Positions 1 through 6,006 of a DNA stretch of 9,200 nucleotides are shown here, piece by piece (positions within the stretch are counted from its first letter, which is position 1; every line of letters starts with the position of its first letter). A model generated the notes under the pieces. The model did not search any database. It saw only the letters and a list, made by a program, of their open reading frames with translations, and had not been told where the DNA came from. The translations under genes and the position numbers were made by a program. The DNA is from Bacteroidetes bacterium UBA7368 (GTDB lineage: Bacteria > Bacteroidota > Rhodothermia > Rhodothermales > UBA10348): assembly GCA_002469915.1 (NCBI GenBank), contig DKOG01000160.1:1-9200 (forward strand), read 5' to 3'.

Positions 1-553
1 CCTCGCTGAATCCGAGCGACAGTAGCTTCTGAGTGGAGGATCGTAGAGCAATCATCGCCTCGGTAACACCCTGTCGAGCGTCCAAGAATTCGCTTTCAGA
101 TGAGATTCCTTGCTCCAGAAGACCCTTTTCACGTTCGAAAGTCTGTTCTGCAATGTCTGCTCTCTCGACACTTGCGAGATAGTCTGATTTAATATCAGCA
201 AGCTCCCTACTGTCGAGGATAGCCAGAACCTCCCCTGATGTGACTCGATCTCCTTCGGAGAAGGCAACTGACTCAACGATTCCTTTTACCCGAGGTACGA
301 TGTGCACGTACCTATCCTGATTCACCATCACTTCCCCGGGAAATGATTGGGTTAATTCAAGTGTGCCATAGGAAGCGGGTACCGTTTGAAGATCCAACTC
401 TTGAATCTCTTCAGCAGTTAAGGAGACTGATAGTACTTCCTCTTCATTGAGATCGTCAGCAGAGGTTGGTTCAACATCATTACCTCCACAACCGGAAGCT
501 GCCATGATGAGAAAAACTCCTATGAATCGAACAAATGTTGGATGGTTATTCAT
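1..553 (-). CDS. RND efflux periplasmic adaptor (CusB/CzcB-like lipoprotein), partial at the window edge
   Basis: This is the membrane-fusion (adaptor) subunit of a tripartite RND exporter, linking an inner-membrane pump to the outer-membrane channel; 184 residues are present and the gene runs off the left edge. The N-terminus is a hydrophobic signal ending in a lipobox, AASGC, with the lipidated Cys at residue 22, so it should be a periplasmic lipoprotein. Residues about 85-113 (IVPRVKGIVESVAFSEGDRV onward) form a biotinyl-lipoyl-like barrel-sandwich half, and residues about 117-180 form the coiled-coil alpha-hairpin. The start at 553 is supported by GGAGG eight bases upstream. Its ATG overlaps the stop of the upstream TolC-like gene by 8 bp (ATGAATAA), which implies translational coupling. 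The CusB/CzcB assignment, and therefore metal-ion export, comes from overall resemblance and the CusC-like neighbour; the actual substrate cannot be read. Confidence 0.88.
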   Translation of the reverse strand, partial: MNNHPTFVRFIGVFLIMAASGCGGNDVEPTSADDLNEEEVLSVSLTAEEIQELDLQTVPASYGTLELTQSFPGEVMVNQDRYVHIVPRVKGIVESVAFSEGDRVTSGEVLAILDSRELADIKSDYLASVERADIAEQTFEREKGLLEQGISSESEFLDARQGVTEAMIALRSSTQKLLSLGFSE

Positions 554-1904
554 TGTCAGATCCTCCCTCGTTCAATGATGAAAATGAAGCTGCAATCAAG
601 TGCTCAACGTTGATGCGGCTGAGGTGGTATCGCTCCAAAGCATCTACGTAGTGGTTGGATATTTCGAACAAGACTCTCTGCGCATCCAAGACGGTCAACA
701 AGTCAAACTTCCCACTCTCATAACCGGCAACGGTGGCTACCATGTTGGTCATGGCATCAATTACTACTCCCTTTCCGAAAAGAGTTGCTTCGCTTTTGGC
801 AGATAGCACTTCGGCATGAAGATTCTTCAACTCGGTTTGAAGGCCAACCAAGGTTGCATGAGCGAGAGCCGTGGTAGCTTCGGATTCATACTGGGCCTCT
901 TCGATCGCACCTCGATTTCGATTAAACAATGGGAGGGGTAAGCTGAGCGAAGCTGTCATCCCGGTCGCTCCCAGCTCCTGAATTCTCCGAGCGCCCACGG
1001 TCAGGTTCACATCGGGAATGGAGACGGCACGCTCCAAGCGTGCTTTCGAGCGGCTGTAATCAATTAGACTTTGGCTTCGCTCGACTTCAGGGTGTTGATC
1101 CAATAAGCCAAGCAGTGATTCAAGAGGCGGGACCTCGATGATCTCTTCCAGATCTCCTTCCACTATTGTAGCGTCACTCGGAATGTCTGCCCACATTTCC
1201 CGCAAGTCATTCCAAGCTGTCACAAGTCGGCGTCTTGCTTCTTCATTACCAAGCTGTGCACTTGCCAACAAAATGTTAGCACGTCTCTCTTCCAGAGGTG
1301 ATACCTTTCCGGCTTCACGTCGTAGAGAAACAGAATCAGAGAACCGTTTGGCAACAATCAGCAGGCTATCACTCACTCGAATGCGATGCTGGTTGGCGAG
1401 AACAGTGTAAAAACGTTCGGAAGTGAGGCGAATCACACCAAGTTGTTCGGTGGCAAAGTTCCACACACTAACGTCAAACAGTGATTCGGCAAGACCTTTT
1501 CTCTTGCTTCTTTTCCCTCCCATTTCAAAGGATTGGGAGATACCTGCCGTAAACTCACCTGAACTCGTTCCCTGCAGAGGTCCTGAACCTGTGACGTTTT
1601 CTACATCTGTGGTTAGCTCAGGGTTTGGAAACGCCTTTGCTTGGCGAATGGCAGCCTTTCGAGCATGGTTCTCGAACCCGGCAGCCATCAGAATTGGATT
1701 GTATTTGAGTGACATCTCAATGGCATCATCGAGTGTCAACGAAGTAGCGAAAGGGTTAGAATGACCATCATTCGAGGTGGGGGACGAAGTCCTTTCGTTC
1801 GAGATGGTGGTCTGCGATTGATTGTGTGGTTGTGCAGCTGATGAAAGAGTCAGCGAGCAAAATGCAACCACAAGAAGCCACAAGGTGGCGATCTGTCGAT
1901 ACAT
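546..1904 (-). CDS. TolC/CusC-family outer-membrane efflux protein
   Basis: This 452-residue protein should be the trimeric outer-membrane channel of the RND exporter. It begins with a signal peptide (residues 1 to about 24, hydrophobic LWLLVVAFCSLTL followed by SSAAQ). Two outer-membrane-efflux repeats follow, roughly residues 55-245 and 265-445. Typical family phrases are LTLDDAIEMSLKYNPIL, FPNPELTTDVENVTGSG, ISQSFEMGGKR and SLPLPLFNRNRG; the FPNPEL and MGGKR segments are characteristic of the CusC/CzcC heavy-metal branch. The length matches the family. The ATG at 1904 has AGGAA about 6 bases upstream. It lies 115 bp downstream of the small Cys/His-rich secreted protein and overlaps the adaptor gene by 8 bp, so the three genes probably form one minus-strand operon. 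Family confidence is high; specificity for Cu, Zn, Co or Cd is not determinable. Confidence 0.92.
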   Translation of the reverse strand: MYRQIATLWLLVVAFCSLTLSSAAQPHNQSQTTISNERTSSPTSNDGHSNPFATSLTLDDAIEMSLKYNPILMAAGFENHARKAAIRQAKAFPNPELTTDVENVTGSGPLQGTSSGEFTAGISQSFEMGGKRSKRKGLAESLFDVSVWNFATEQLGVIRLTSERFYTVLANQHRIRVSDSLLIVAKRFSDSVSLRREAGKVSPLEERRANILLASAQLGNEEARRRLVTAWNDLREMWADIPSDATIVEGDLEEIIEVPPLESLLGLLDQHPEVERSQSLIDYSRSKARLERAVSIPDVNLTVGARRIQELGATGMTASLSLPLPLFNRNRGAIEEAQYESEATTALAHATLVGLQTELKNLHAEVLSAKSEATLFGKGVVIDAMTNMVATVAGYESGKFDLLTVLDAQRVLFEISNHYVDALERYHLSRINVEHLIAASFSSLNEGGSDNE

Positions 1905-2019
1905 GAAAATTTCCTGTTACGTTCGGAGTGAGGCGATTAGCCTGTGAACCAAAGCGCGCTGTGGAGAGTCACTCAGATAGGAATGCTCCCCAAAGAGGAC
2001 CGAGCGCGAACAGGAATTC

Positions 2020-2478
2020 TCAGTTTAGAATGACAACCGTGGACAGCTGGGCAAGGATACCCTGAGAATTGATGTGTACTCCAGCGTCATGTGCGCAGGT
2101 CTCAAAAAGGACTTGGTCCTGAATTTTAGGAACTGCTAAGACGCTTACGGATGCTGCAGGAGCTTCTGAGGGCTTCGGAGACACAAATGAAGTGCAATCC
2201 GCGTCCGTGGCTCCCTTGAGAACTATGTCGATACAATCAACACAGTGCGTCTGATCTTCAGAAAAGTGCTCAACGGAGTGATCTTCATCATTCAGAAGTT
2301 CTTCAGTGAGCAAGTCAGATGCACATTTTAGCCCTTGAGCAAGTTCGACACTGATATGACCGTCAGACTCAATACACAACAGCACACCCGCAGAGGCATG
2401 TGTGCCAATTGGGATGAAGCCAAACGTGAAAATCAGTATCCACGTCAGTCGTTTTGATATGAGTCGTATGCTCTTCAT
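2020..2478 (-). CDS. Small secreted Cys/His-rich protein leading a metal-efflux operon
   Basis: This 152-residue protein has no recognised enzymatic domain. Residues 1 to about 30 are a clear Sec signal peptide (basic MKSIRLISKR, hydrophobic WILIFTFGFIPIG, then ASA), so the mature product should be periplasmic or exported. The mature part is rich in potential metal ligands: C35, H41, C52, H67, H71, an HCVDCID cluster (H78, C79, C82), C95, C128, H130 and H135. A VLLCIESDGHISVE segment near the mature N-terminus is reminiscent of uncharacterised proteins that precede CusC/CzcC genes. Its position at the head of the efflux operon, 115 bp before the channel gene, suggests periplasmic metal binding or sensing; this is inference. 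The ATG at 2478 has no convincing Shine-Dalgarno sequence. Low-level alternatives are a disulfide-stabilised accessory factor or a non-metal role. Confidence 0.75.
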   Translation of the reverse strand: MKSIRLISKRLTWILIFTFGFIPIGTHASAGVLLCIESDGHISVELAQGLKCASDLLTEELLNDEDHSVEHFSEDQTHCVDCIDIVLKGATDADCTSFVSPKPSEAPAASVSVLAVPKIQDQVLFETCAHDAGVHINSQGILAQLSTVVILN

Positions 2479-2538
2479 GATGTCGAATTGAGGCGGTTAT
2501 ACGACCGACCATCAAAAAGTTTTCTCTTACCACAAATG

Positions 2539-2565
2539 ACAAGGGCCCCACCCAGGGGCCCTTGT
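2539..2565. repeat. Strong GC-rich inverted repeat (11-bp arms, 5-nt loop)
   Basis: ACAAGGGCCCC (2539-2549) and GGGGCCCTTGT (2555-2565) are perfect complements around the loop ACCCA. It sits between the last minus-strand gene of the accessory segment and the start of the efflux operon, so it may end transcription coming from the right. No T-tract follows on either strand, so it is not a canonical intrinsic terminator. An alternative is a structural or origin-type hairpin belonging to the mobile segment. Confidence 0.6.
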
Positions 2566-2640
2566 GGTTGTCGCACTCACTTGAGCAATCGAAGCTGTGT
2601 ACACGTATCAAGAATCGCGTACACGAAGACGAACCTTCAC

Positions 2641-3009
2641 CTAAGCATGGGTCCCGCTGCAACTCCTGAACGTGGTACCCCTTGTTGGGGCAGCCCCCCG
2701 GGGTCCTTCTGGTGTGCGCGGGTCCTTGAATCTTCCTTCGGCGATCAGTCGCTGTGCCGTCTCCTGACAGAGCAACTTCCTCGAACCCTCAAGAGCCTCT
2801 ACTAAAGACATGAGGCTTTGATCAGGATGAAAGAGCTCGCGCGTCCAGAGTCCCTGTAAGTGGCTCAAACAGAGAGATAGATTCTCCCCGTACCATTTGA
2901 TGTTCTTCCATCTGATCTTTCCGGCTCCAGTCCGTTCAAGTTTCTGAATCGTCCAGTTAAGATCGTCGCAACTGAGGCGAAAGTGTGATTGTTTCTGAGT
3001 GTCGTTCAT
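2641..3009 (-). CDS. Hypothetical protein of the accessory segment
   Basis: This is a 122-residue reading frame of unknown function. It starts MNDTQKQSHFRLSCDDLNWT and reads as a plausible soluble alpha-helical protein up to about residue 92 (DQSLMSLVEALEGSRKLLCQ, ETAQRLIAEG). The last 30 residues are Pro/Gly/Arg/Thr-rich and lie over a GC-rich stretch with self-complementary G and C runs (2676-2705), so the true C-terminus may be less meaningful than the rest. There is no signal peptide or membrane segment. The ATG at 3009 has no Shine-Dalgarno sequence. It is the last gene of the minus-strand arm, 234 bp beyond the preceding ORF. No family was recognised; the case for it being real rests on length and natural composition. 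Confidence 0.5.
   Translation of the reverse strand: MNDTQKQSHFRLSCDDLNWTIQKLERTGAGKIRWKNIKWYGENLSLCLSHLQGLWTRELFHPDQSLMSLVEALEGSRKLLCQETAQRLIAEGRFKDPRTPEGPRGAAPTRGTTFRSCSGTHA
2676..2704. repeat. GC-rich self-complementary stretch
   Basis: The plus strand reads GGTACCCCTTGTTGGGG then CAG, then CCCCCCGGGGTCC. CCCC-TTGTT-GGGG can fold as a small hairpin, and CCCCGGGG is a perfect palindrome beside it. It lies in the 3' end of the hypothetical gene ending at 2641. It may be only codon composition, or a structured site such as a replication-origin hairpin of the element; nothing here decides between these. Confidence 0.3.
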
Positions 3010-3243
3010 ACGCTAAAAGGTTGATTTTGAGAATGAAAAAAAGGGGGGTTTAGAGGCATTTTCTCTCCATGCCCAATACGTGCCGTCGTGTACATGCAAG
3101 GAGGGGCCATGACATTTCTGAGTCAGAACGCCAGAAACGTCGATAATGACAGGCTAAGTGGCCTCATGACGGCTGCCCTTTTATCGCGATTCTCCATGCT
3201 TTTTTGCATGAGGATGGAGGTACGTAGATCGGACCACTTTTGC

Positions 3244-3636
3244 CTACTTCGAACTACCCCGCTTTTTAGGCATTCGGAGGCTCGATCTTGGTGTGATTGC
3301 AGGGCGGTCTTCGGGCTTCAGTACTCGCTGTGCTCGCGCTGCTGAACGCAAGAGTTTATCTCTTACCTCAGTCAGCAGTTTCTCCTGAAGTAGTGATCCA
3401 TGATGAGTTACTTCAATGTGCTTGCGGCGCATTCTGGTCGCCTTCAGCTTCTCTCTGGCAGAGCGCCGGGCTTTGGCTCCCCCAACATCTGAAAAGCATT
3501 CGAGCAGTTCATCTTCGCCCATCGTTCTTCGTAGCGAATCGCAACCAGCGTCCATCACATAGTGACTGACCCACTGGCCCCCGTCGGCATGATAGAATCC
3601 TAATTCTTCCTTGAGGGCATTCTTAAGTTCATCCAT
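3244..3636 (-). CDS. Hypothetical basic protein coupled to Rep (possible Rep C-terminal part)
   Basis: This is a 130-residue protein if started at the ATG at 3636; an upstream in-frame ATG at 3663 would add nine residues. I prefer 3636 because GGGAAGAGG lies about 9 bases upstream, and because this ATG overlaps the Rep stop codon (ATGGATGA), a classic coupled start; the ATG at 3663 has no ribosome site. The protein is soluble, Lys/Arg-rich and probably helical, with the segments MDELKNALKEELGFYHADGG, GCDSLRRTMGEDELLECFSD and a very basic region KARRSAREKLKATRMRRKH. No named domain was recognised. Because Rep is short for a gene II-type initiator and this ORF follows in another frame, it may be the C-terminal portion of the same replication protein, made separately or after a frameshift. 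A separate small DNA-binding partner is the alternative. Confidence 0.62.
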   Translation of the reverse strand: MDELKNALKEELGFYHADGGQWVSHYVMDAGCDSLRRTMGEDELLECFSDVGGAKARRSAREKLKATRMRRKHIEVTHHGSLLQEKLLTEVRDKLLRSAARAQRVLKPEDRPAITPRSSLRMPKKRGSSK

Positions 3637-4414
3637 TGAACAGACCTCTTCCCATATTGACATGCCAGTTGATCGCGGCGTTGCTCAATCCTTCGGTATC
3701 ATCCAAAGTGAAGTTTCCAATCTTTTTTCTGACTGAAGCTGGGGTTTGGACTGCTGTTTCGAATCTGATAGTGTTTTCAGGCGGCATTTGCTTTTCCAAA
3801 GCTTTAGCACCGTACTCCTGCATCAGCTGAGTGTATTTTCCATACACTTTAACAGCTGCTTGTTTATTAAACCACGTGACGCCATTCGGGTATCGTCTCA
3901 TCTTCATTCTTGAAGGTGGTCGGCAGTCAGCCAACGCTTCCCAATAAGCCTCCAATGATGAGTCTACTTCAATGTCTGAGCACACTTCGAGCTTGCGAAT
4001 AGCTGCTGTTCGAAGGTTAGCTTGAATGCCAATTTGCTGCAGCCGCCTTTGCAGAGTCACTGTTGTGTCCAATACATTTATTGTTGTTGATGCGGGGTAG
4101 TTAATCAGATGTTTGTGTTTCGAGGGGTTGAATCCAAGCAAACAATGGCGAGTACCGGGGCGTGGCACAGATATGAACAAGTTCCACCAGTTTGTTCGAT
4201 AATGAGCGCCGTATCCGTAAACAGGTTGGTCTTCCACGTAAAACAGGAATGACTTCTGCTTCTGATTTCCTTTGTGGTGTATTTGCAGTTCATGACCGGG
4301 TAATACCTGCCAGTCAATGAGTCTCAGGTCGATCTTGTCGAATCCTGTGATTGACGTTCTTAACGTCGAAGAGGTTGTTGATATAGATCTGGGCTGAATT
4401 GTAGCTACTGTCAT
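3629..4414 (-). CDS. Putative replication initiation protein, phage gene II/X-like
   Basis: This 261-residue protein resembles replication initiators of filamentous phages and related plasmids (gene II/X or Phage_CRI-like), which nick the origin and start rolling-circle replication. Supporting segments are a charged beta-alpha unit at 138-158 (AAIRKLEVCSDIEVDSSLEA), the VKVYGKYTQL motif at 188-197, equivalent to the family's 'k-x-Y-d-K' tyrosine segment, and TIRFET at 215-220, equivalent to the usual 'l-R-f-E'. Y191 is the candidate catalytic tyrosine. It ends soon after the RFE region, so it is shorter than the roughly 400 residues usual for gene II proteins; the next ORF overlaps it. Its ATG overlaps the stop of the upstream HTH gene (ATGA), implying coupling. 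The family call rests on motif pattern only; other rolling-circle Rep families remain possible. Confidence 0.6.
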   Translation of the reverse strand: MTVATIQPRSISTTSSTLRTSITGFDKIDLRLIDWQVLPGHELQIHHKGNQKQKSFLFYVEDQPVYGYGAHYRTNWWNLFISVPRPGTRHCLLGFNPSKHKHLINYPASTTINVLDTTVTLQRRLQQIGIQANLRTAAIRKLEVCSDIEVDSSLEAYWEALADCRPPSRMKMRRYPNGVTWFNKQAAVKVYGKYTQLMQEYGAKALEKQMPPENTIRFETAVQTPASVRKKIGNFTLDDTEGLSNAAINWHVNMGRGLFNG

Positions 4415-4755
4415 GCGGCAGTACTCGGATTGGTTGCTACTACATGTCCCAGCTTTATCCAGCTGATGAGGTCGGCATATTTGAACAAAACGCGATTGCC
4501 ATTCATGTAAGAATCGATCTGTCCTGATTTCCTCAGGTGATCGAGTGTTCTGATGCTTCTGCCAGTGATTTCAGAAGCTTCTTGATTAGTGACATACTCT
4601 TTGTGCTGAATGAGGCGGGTGATTTCCAAAATCGCCTCATCTACGGTCTGTTGCAGTTCTTCGCGGACAACGCTGCGAATCTCGCTTTCAAGAAGTACAG
4701 TTACGACTCCTGCCATACAGTGCTTTTTATTTGTTGAATGAGTATCATGTGCCAT
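4411..4755 (-). CDS. Helix-turn-helix DNA-binding protein, excisionase/MerR-like fold
   Basis: This 114-residue protein (from the ATG at 4755) has a C-terminal winged HTH of the HTH_17/excisionase type at about residues 54-102. EYVTNQEASEITGRSIRTLD supplies the helix-turn-helix, and YMNGNRVLFKYADLISWI the wing and closing helix. The N-terminal part (LLESEIRSVVREELQQTVDE) is a helix of the sort found before this domain in many Bacteroidota mobile-element proteins. Such proteins act as excision factors or as regulators of element replication. The start is uncertain: TTG at 4776, ATG at 4755 and ATG at 4716 are all in frame and none has a good Shine-Dalgarno sequence; 4716 would begin just before the conserved helix. 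It overlaps Rep by 4 bp and faces the repressor gene across a short divergent intergenic region. Confidence 0.78.
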   Translation of the reverse strand: MAHDTHSTNKKHCMAGVVTVLLESEIRSVVREELQQTVDEAILEITRLIQHKEYVTNQEASEITGRSIRTLDHLRKSGQIDSYMNGNRVLFKYADLISWIKLGHVVATNPSTAA

Positions 4756-4770
4756 CCGTGAGGTAGCCGC

Positions 4771-4805
4771 CAACAATAACGGGCATATACTTACGGAGAG
4801 TCAAG
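4771..4805 (-). promoter_or_regulatory. Possible promoter for the HTH-Rep arm
   Basis: On the minus strand TATTGTTG (4778-4771) matches the Bacteroidota -7 consensus TAnnTTTG except for one base. CTTG (4805-4802) lies 23 bp upstream in the place of the -33 TTTG, at the long end of the usual spacing. If used, transcription would start near 4764, which excludes the TTG start at 4776 and fits a start at 4755 or 4716. This is a weak match. Confidence 0.3.
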
Positions 4806-4820
4806 CCTTCAGTGTGAAGG
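4806..4820. promoter_or_regulatory. Palindrome in the divergent regulatory region (candidate operator)
   Basis: CCTTCA-GTG-TGAAGG is a perfect inverted repeat with 6-bp arms, centred between the divergent HTH/Rep and repressor genes. It sits immediately before the ATG at 4822. It is well placed to be the binding site of the XRE-type repressor, controlling the Rep arm and its own gene. Binding itself is inferred. Confidence 0.45.
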
Positions 4821-4860
4821 AATGATTAAGAATGGTATGCATCTCGCGAATGGCACATTT

Positions 4861-5394
4861 ATGAAATCGGAAACGTCTAATAGATTAAAAGCAGCTCGAA
4901 AAGCAAAAGGGTTCAGTCAACGCGATATGGCTAACAAGCTTGGGTGCGGACTTCGTACCTACTCACGGTATGAGACTTTTGAAGCCGAACTCCCTGAGCG
5001 ACGATTAGCCCTTGTTGCCTCTATCTTACAAGTTTCCGAGAACTGGCTAACTGGCGGGAGCTTCTATGATCGATATGACATCCCTTCAGACATTCAGCCA
5101 AAATGGGATAGAATTCAGGAGCTGAGAGGTGCAGTTACAGAAGGGTACGTACCTAAACAATGGGACGTTAACATGGAGCGAGTCATGGAGGCGGCAGGGT
5201 ATCACCCTGACCTGAACGAAGACGATGCTGCCCGCCTGATGCAAACTCCAGATTCCTATCTAAACGTGAGGATAGCTTCTGAAATGAGGGACAGAGTCCA
5301 CGAAGTGGCGGCACTTGCAGGCGTATCAGTCCAAGAGATAGTACGGCTGTCTTGGTTGGTTTTTGAAGAAGCACTGTCAGAAAACGGTTATTGA
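4861..5394 (+). CDS. Phage-type repressor: XRE helix-turn-helix plus ribbon-helix-helix tail
   Basis: This is the likely master regulator of the element, transcribed divergently from the HTH/Rep arm. Counting from the ATG at 4861 it has 177 residues. Residues about 7-64 are a Cro/C1-type HTH (NRLKAARKAKGFSQRDMANK, then GLRTYSRYE), ending in VSENWLTGG, a common close to this domain. After a linker, residues about 133-174 (YLNVRIASEMRDRVHEVAAL and EIVRLSWLVFEEAL) have the pattern of an Arc/MetJ-type ribbon-helix-helix, a second DNA-binding or dimerising module. No LexA-like serine protease domain is present, so SOS-induced self-cleavage is not expected. An upstream in-frame ATG at 4822 would add 13 residues but abuts the palindrome at 4806-4820 and leaves GGA only 1-2 bases from the codon; 4861 fits where the domain normally starts, though it also lacks a Shine-Dalgarno sequence. 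Confidence 0.83.
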   Translation: MKSETSNRLKAARKAKGFSQRDMANKLGCGLRTYSRYETFEAELPERRLALVASILQVSENWLTGGSFYDRYDIPSDIQPKWDRIQELRGAVTEGYVPKQWDVNMERVMEAAGYHPDLNEDDAARLMQTPDSYLNVRIASEMRDRVHEVAALAGVSVQEIVRLSWLVFEEALSENGY

Positions 5395-5413
5395 ATCGAC
5401 AACTGTCTCTATC

Positions 5414-5431
5414 ATACGTAGTTCTACGTAT
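5414..5431. promoter_or_regulatory. 18-bp palindrome upstream of the DUF4365-like gene (candidate operator)
   Basis: ATACGTAGTTCTACGTAT has perfect 7-bp arms around GTTC. It lies 19 bp past the repressor stop and 67 bp before the GTG start of the nuclease-like gene. A nearby motif TACACGT occurs twice (5431-5437 and 5467-5473), the first abutting the palindrome. A partial promoter-like TATCCTTTG lies at 5454-5462, one base longer than the Bacteroidota -7 box. No T-tract follows, so a regulatory site is likelier than a terminator. Confidence 0.45.
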
Positions 5432-5497
5432 ACACGTTTAGGCGGCGCTGGTGTATCCTTTGCCACTACACGTAAATAGACGAGGGACACAGAACCC

Positions 5498-6004
5498 GTG
5501 TCAATACCAGATCGACACAAGAAAGCGTTGCTAAGTGTGGCATACTTAGATGCAATCGCTGCTGATGCAGGTGTGCAGTTCCAACCACACAATACATCTG
5601 ACTATGGTGTGGATGGCCTCCTCACACGGGTGATCAAAAATCAACTTGGTATCCTATCTCCCACGGGTCACAATGTCCAAGTACAGTTGAAATCAACATC
5701 TAATGCAACGGTAGGGAATACCCATGTTTCCTATGCAATGGCAGCAGATGCCTATAATAAATTGGCAGTCTGGGAAGGACCGAGATGTCTATTGATGCTA
5801 TACGTGGTACCGTCGGAAGACACCGAACGAACATATTTCTCTGAAAGCGTTGGAGAATTACGCAATTGTCTGTATTGGCATGATGTACCATCAGTACCTA
5901 CCCCAAACTCTTCCAGCATTACAATACAAATACCAAGAACGAATCTGGTTGACCCACAAGCCCTTATAGATCTACTCGAAAAAAGAAGATTGGGGCATAT
6001 TTGA
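5498..6004 (+). CDS. DUF4365-like protein, predicted PD-(D/E)xK nuclease fold
   Basis: This 168-residue protein resembles the DUF4365 family, whose conserved residues fit a PD-(D/E)xK nuclease core. Visible are a helical N-terminus (ALLSVAYLDAIAADAGVQFQ), the acidic motif SDYGVDG (D35, D39), then HNVQVQLKSTS with the Q63-L-K65 pair that takes the place of the E-x-K catalytic strand. It continues with a YNKLAVWEGPRCLLMLYVVP segment typical of the fold's later strand. The usual early Glu of the family helix is not obvious. The GTG start at 5498 is supported by GAGGGA about 10 bases upstream. The gene is followed directly by a large unknown gene whose start overlaps or nearly touches its stop, so the two are very likely co-produced. 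Nucleic-acid cleavage, and a role in phage defence or element competition, are inferences from fold and position. Confidence 0.7.
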   Translation: MSIPDRHKKALLSVAYLDAIAADAGVQFQPHNTSDYGVDGLLTRVIKNQLGILSPTGHNVQVQLKSTSNATVGNTHVSYAMAADAYNKLAVWEGPRCLLMLYVVPSEDTERTYFSESVGELRNCLYWHDVPSVPTPNSSSITIQIPRTNLVDPQALIDLLEKRRLGHI

Positions 6005-6006
6005 TT

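Noticed and set aside
52..276. Minus-strand ORF of 74 codons at the left edge
   Set aside because: It is a shadow frame within the adaptor gene, whose own frame shows the lipobox, barrel and coiled-coil pattern.
2369..2662. Minus-strand ORF of 97 codons between the hypothetical gene and the efflux operon
   Set aside because: It overlaps the signal-peptide gene at 2020-2478 in another frame and crosses the strong hairpin; Cys/His/Thr-rich composition typical of a shadow frame.
2690..2740. Possible partial copy of the tRNA 3' end (TTCAAG within a GC-rich context)
   Set aside because: Only six consecutive bases match and the flanks do not align, so it does not qualify as an attachment-site repeat.
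3186..3220. Hairpin CATGC-TTTTTT-GCATG as a terminator
   Set aside because: The T-run is in the loop, not after the stem, and the stem is only five pairs.
3010..3243. Possible small minus-strand genes (28 and 34 codons) in the gap, the second overlapping the start at 3009
   Set aside because: Very short, without ribosome sites or recognisable composition; no coat-like membrane segment is present.
3109..3345. Plus-strand ORF of 78 codons with a perfect AAGGAGG four bases before its ATG
   Set aside because: Composition is unlike a natural protein (many Arg, Cys and Ser, no domain), and its second half overlaps the better supported minus-strand gene ending at 3244. The ribosome-site match may be chance, so it is noted but not annotated.
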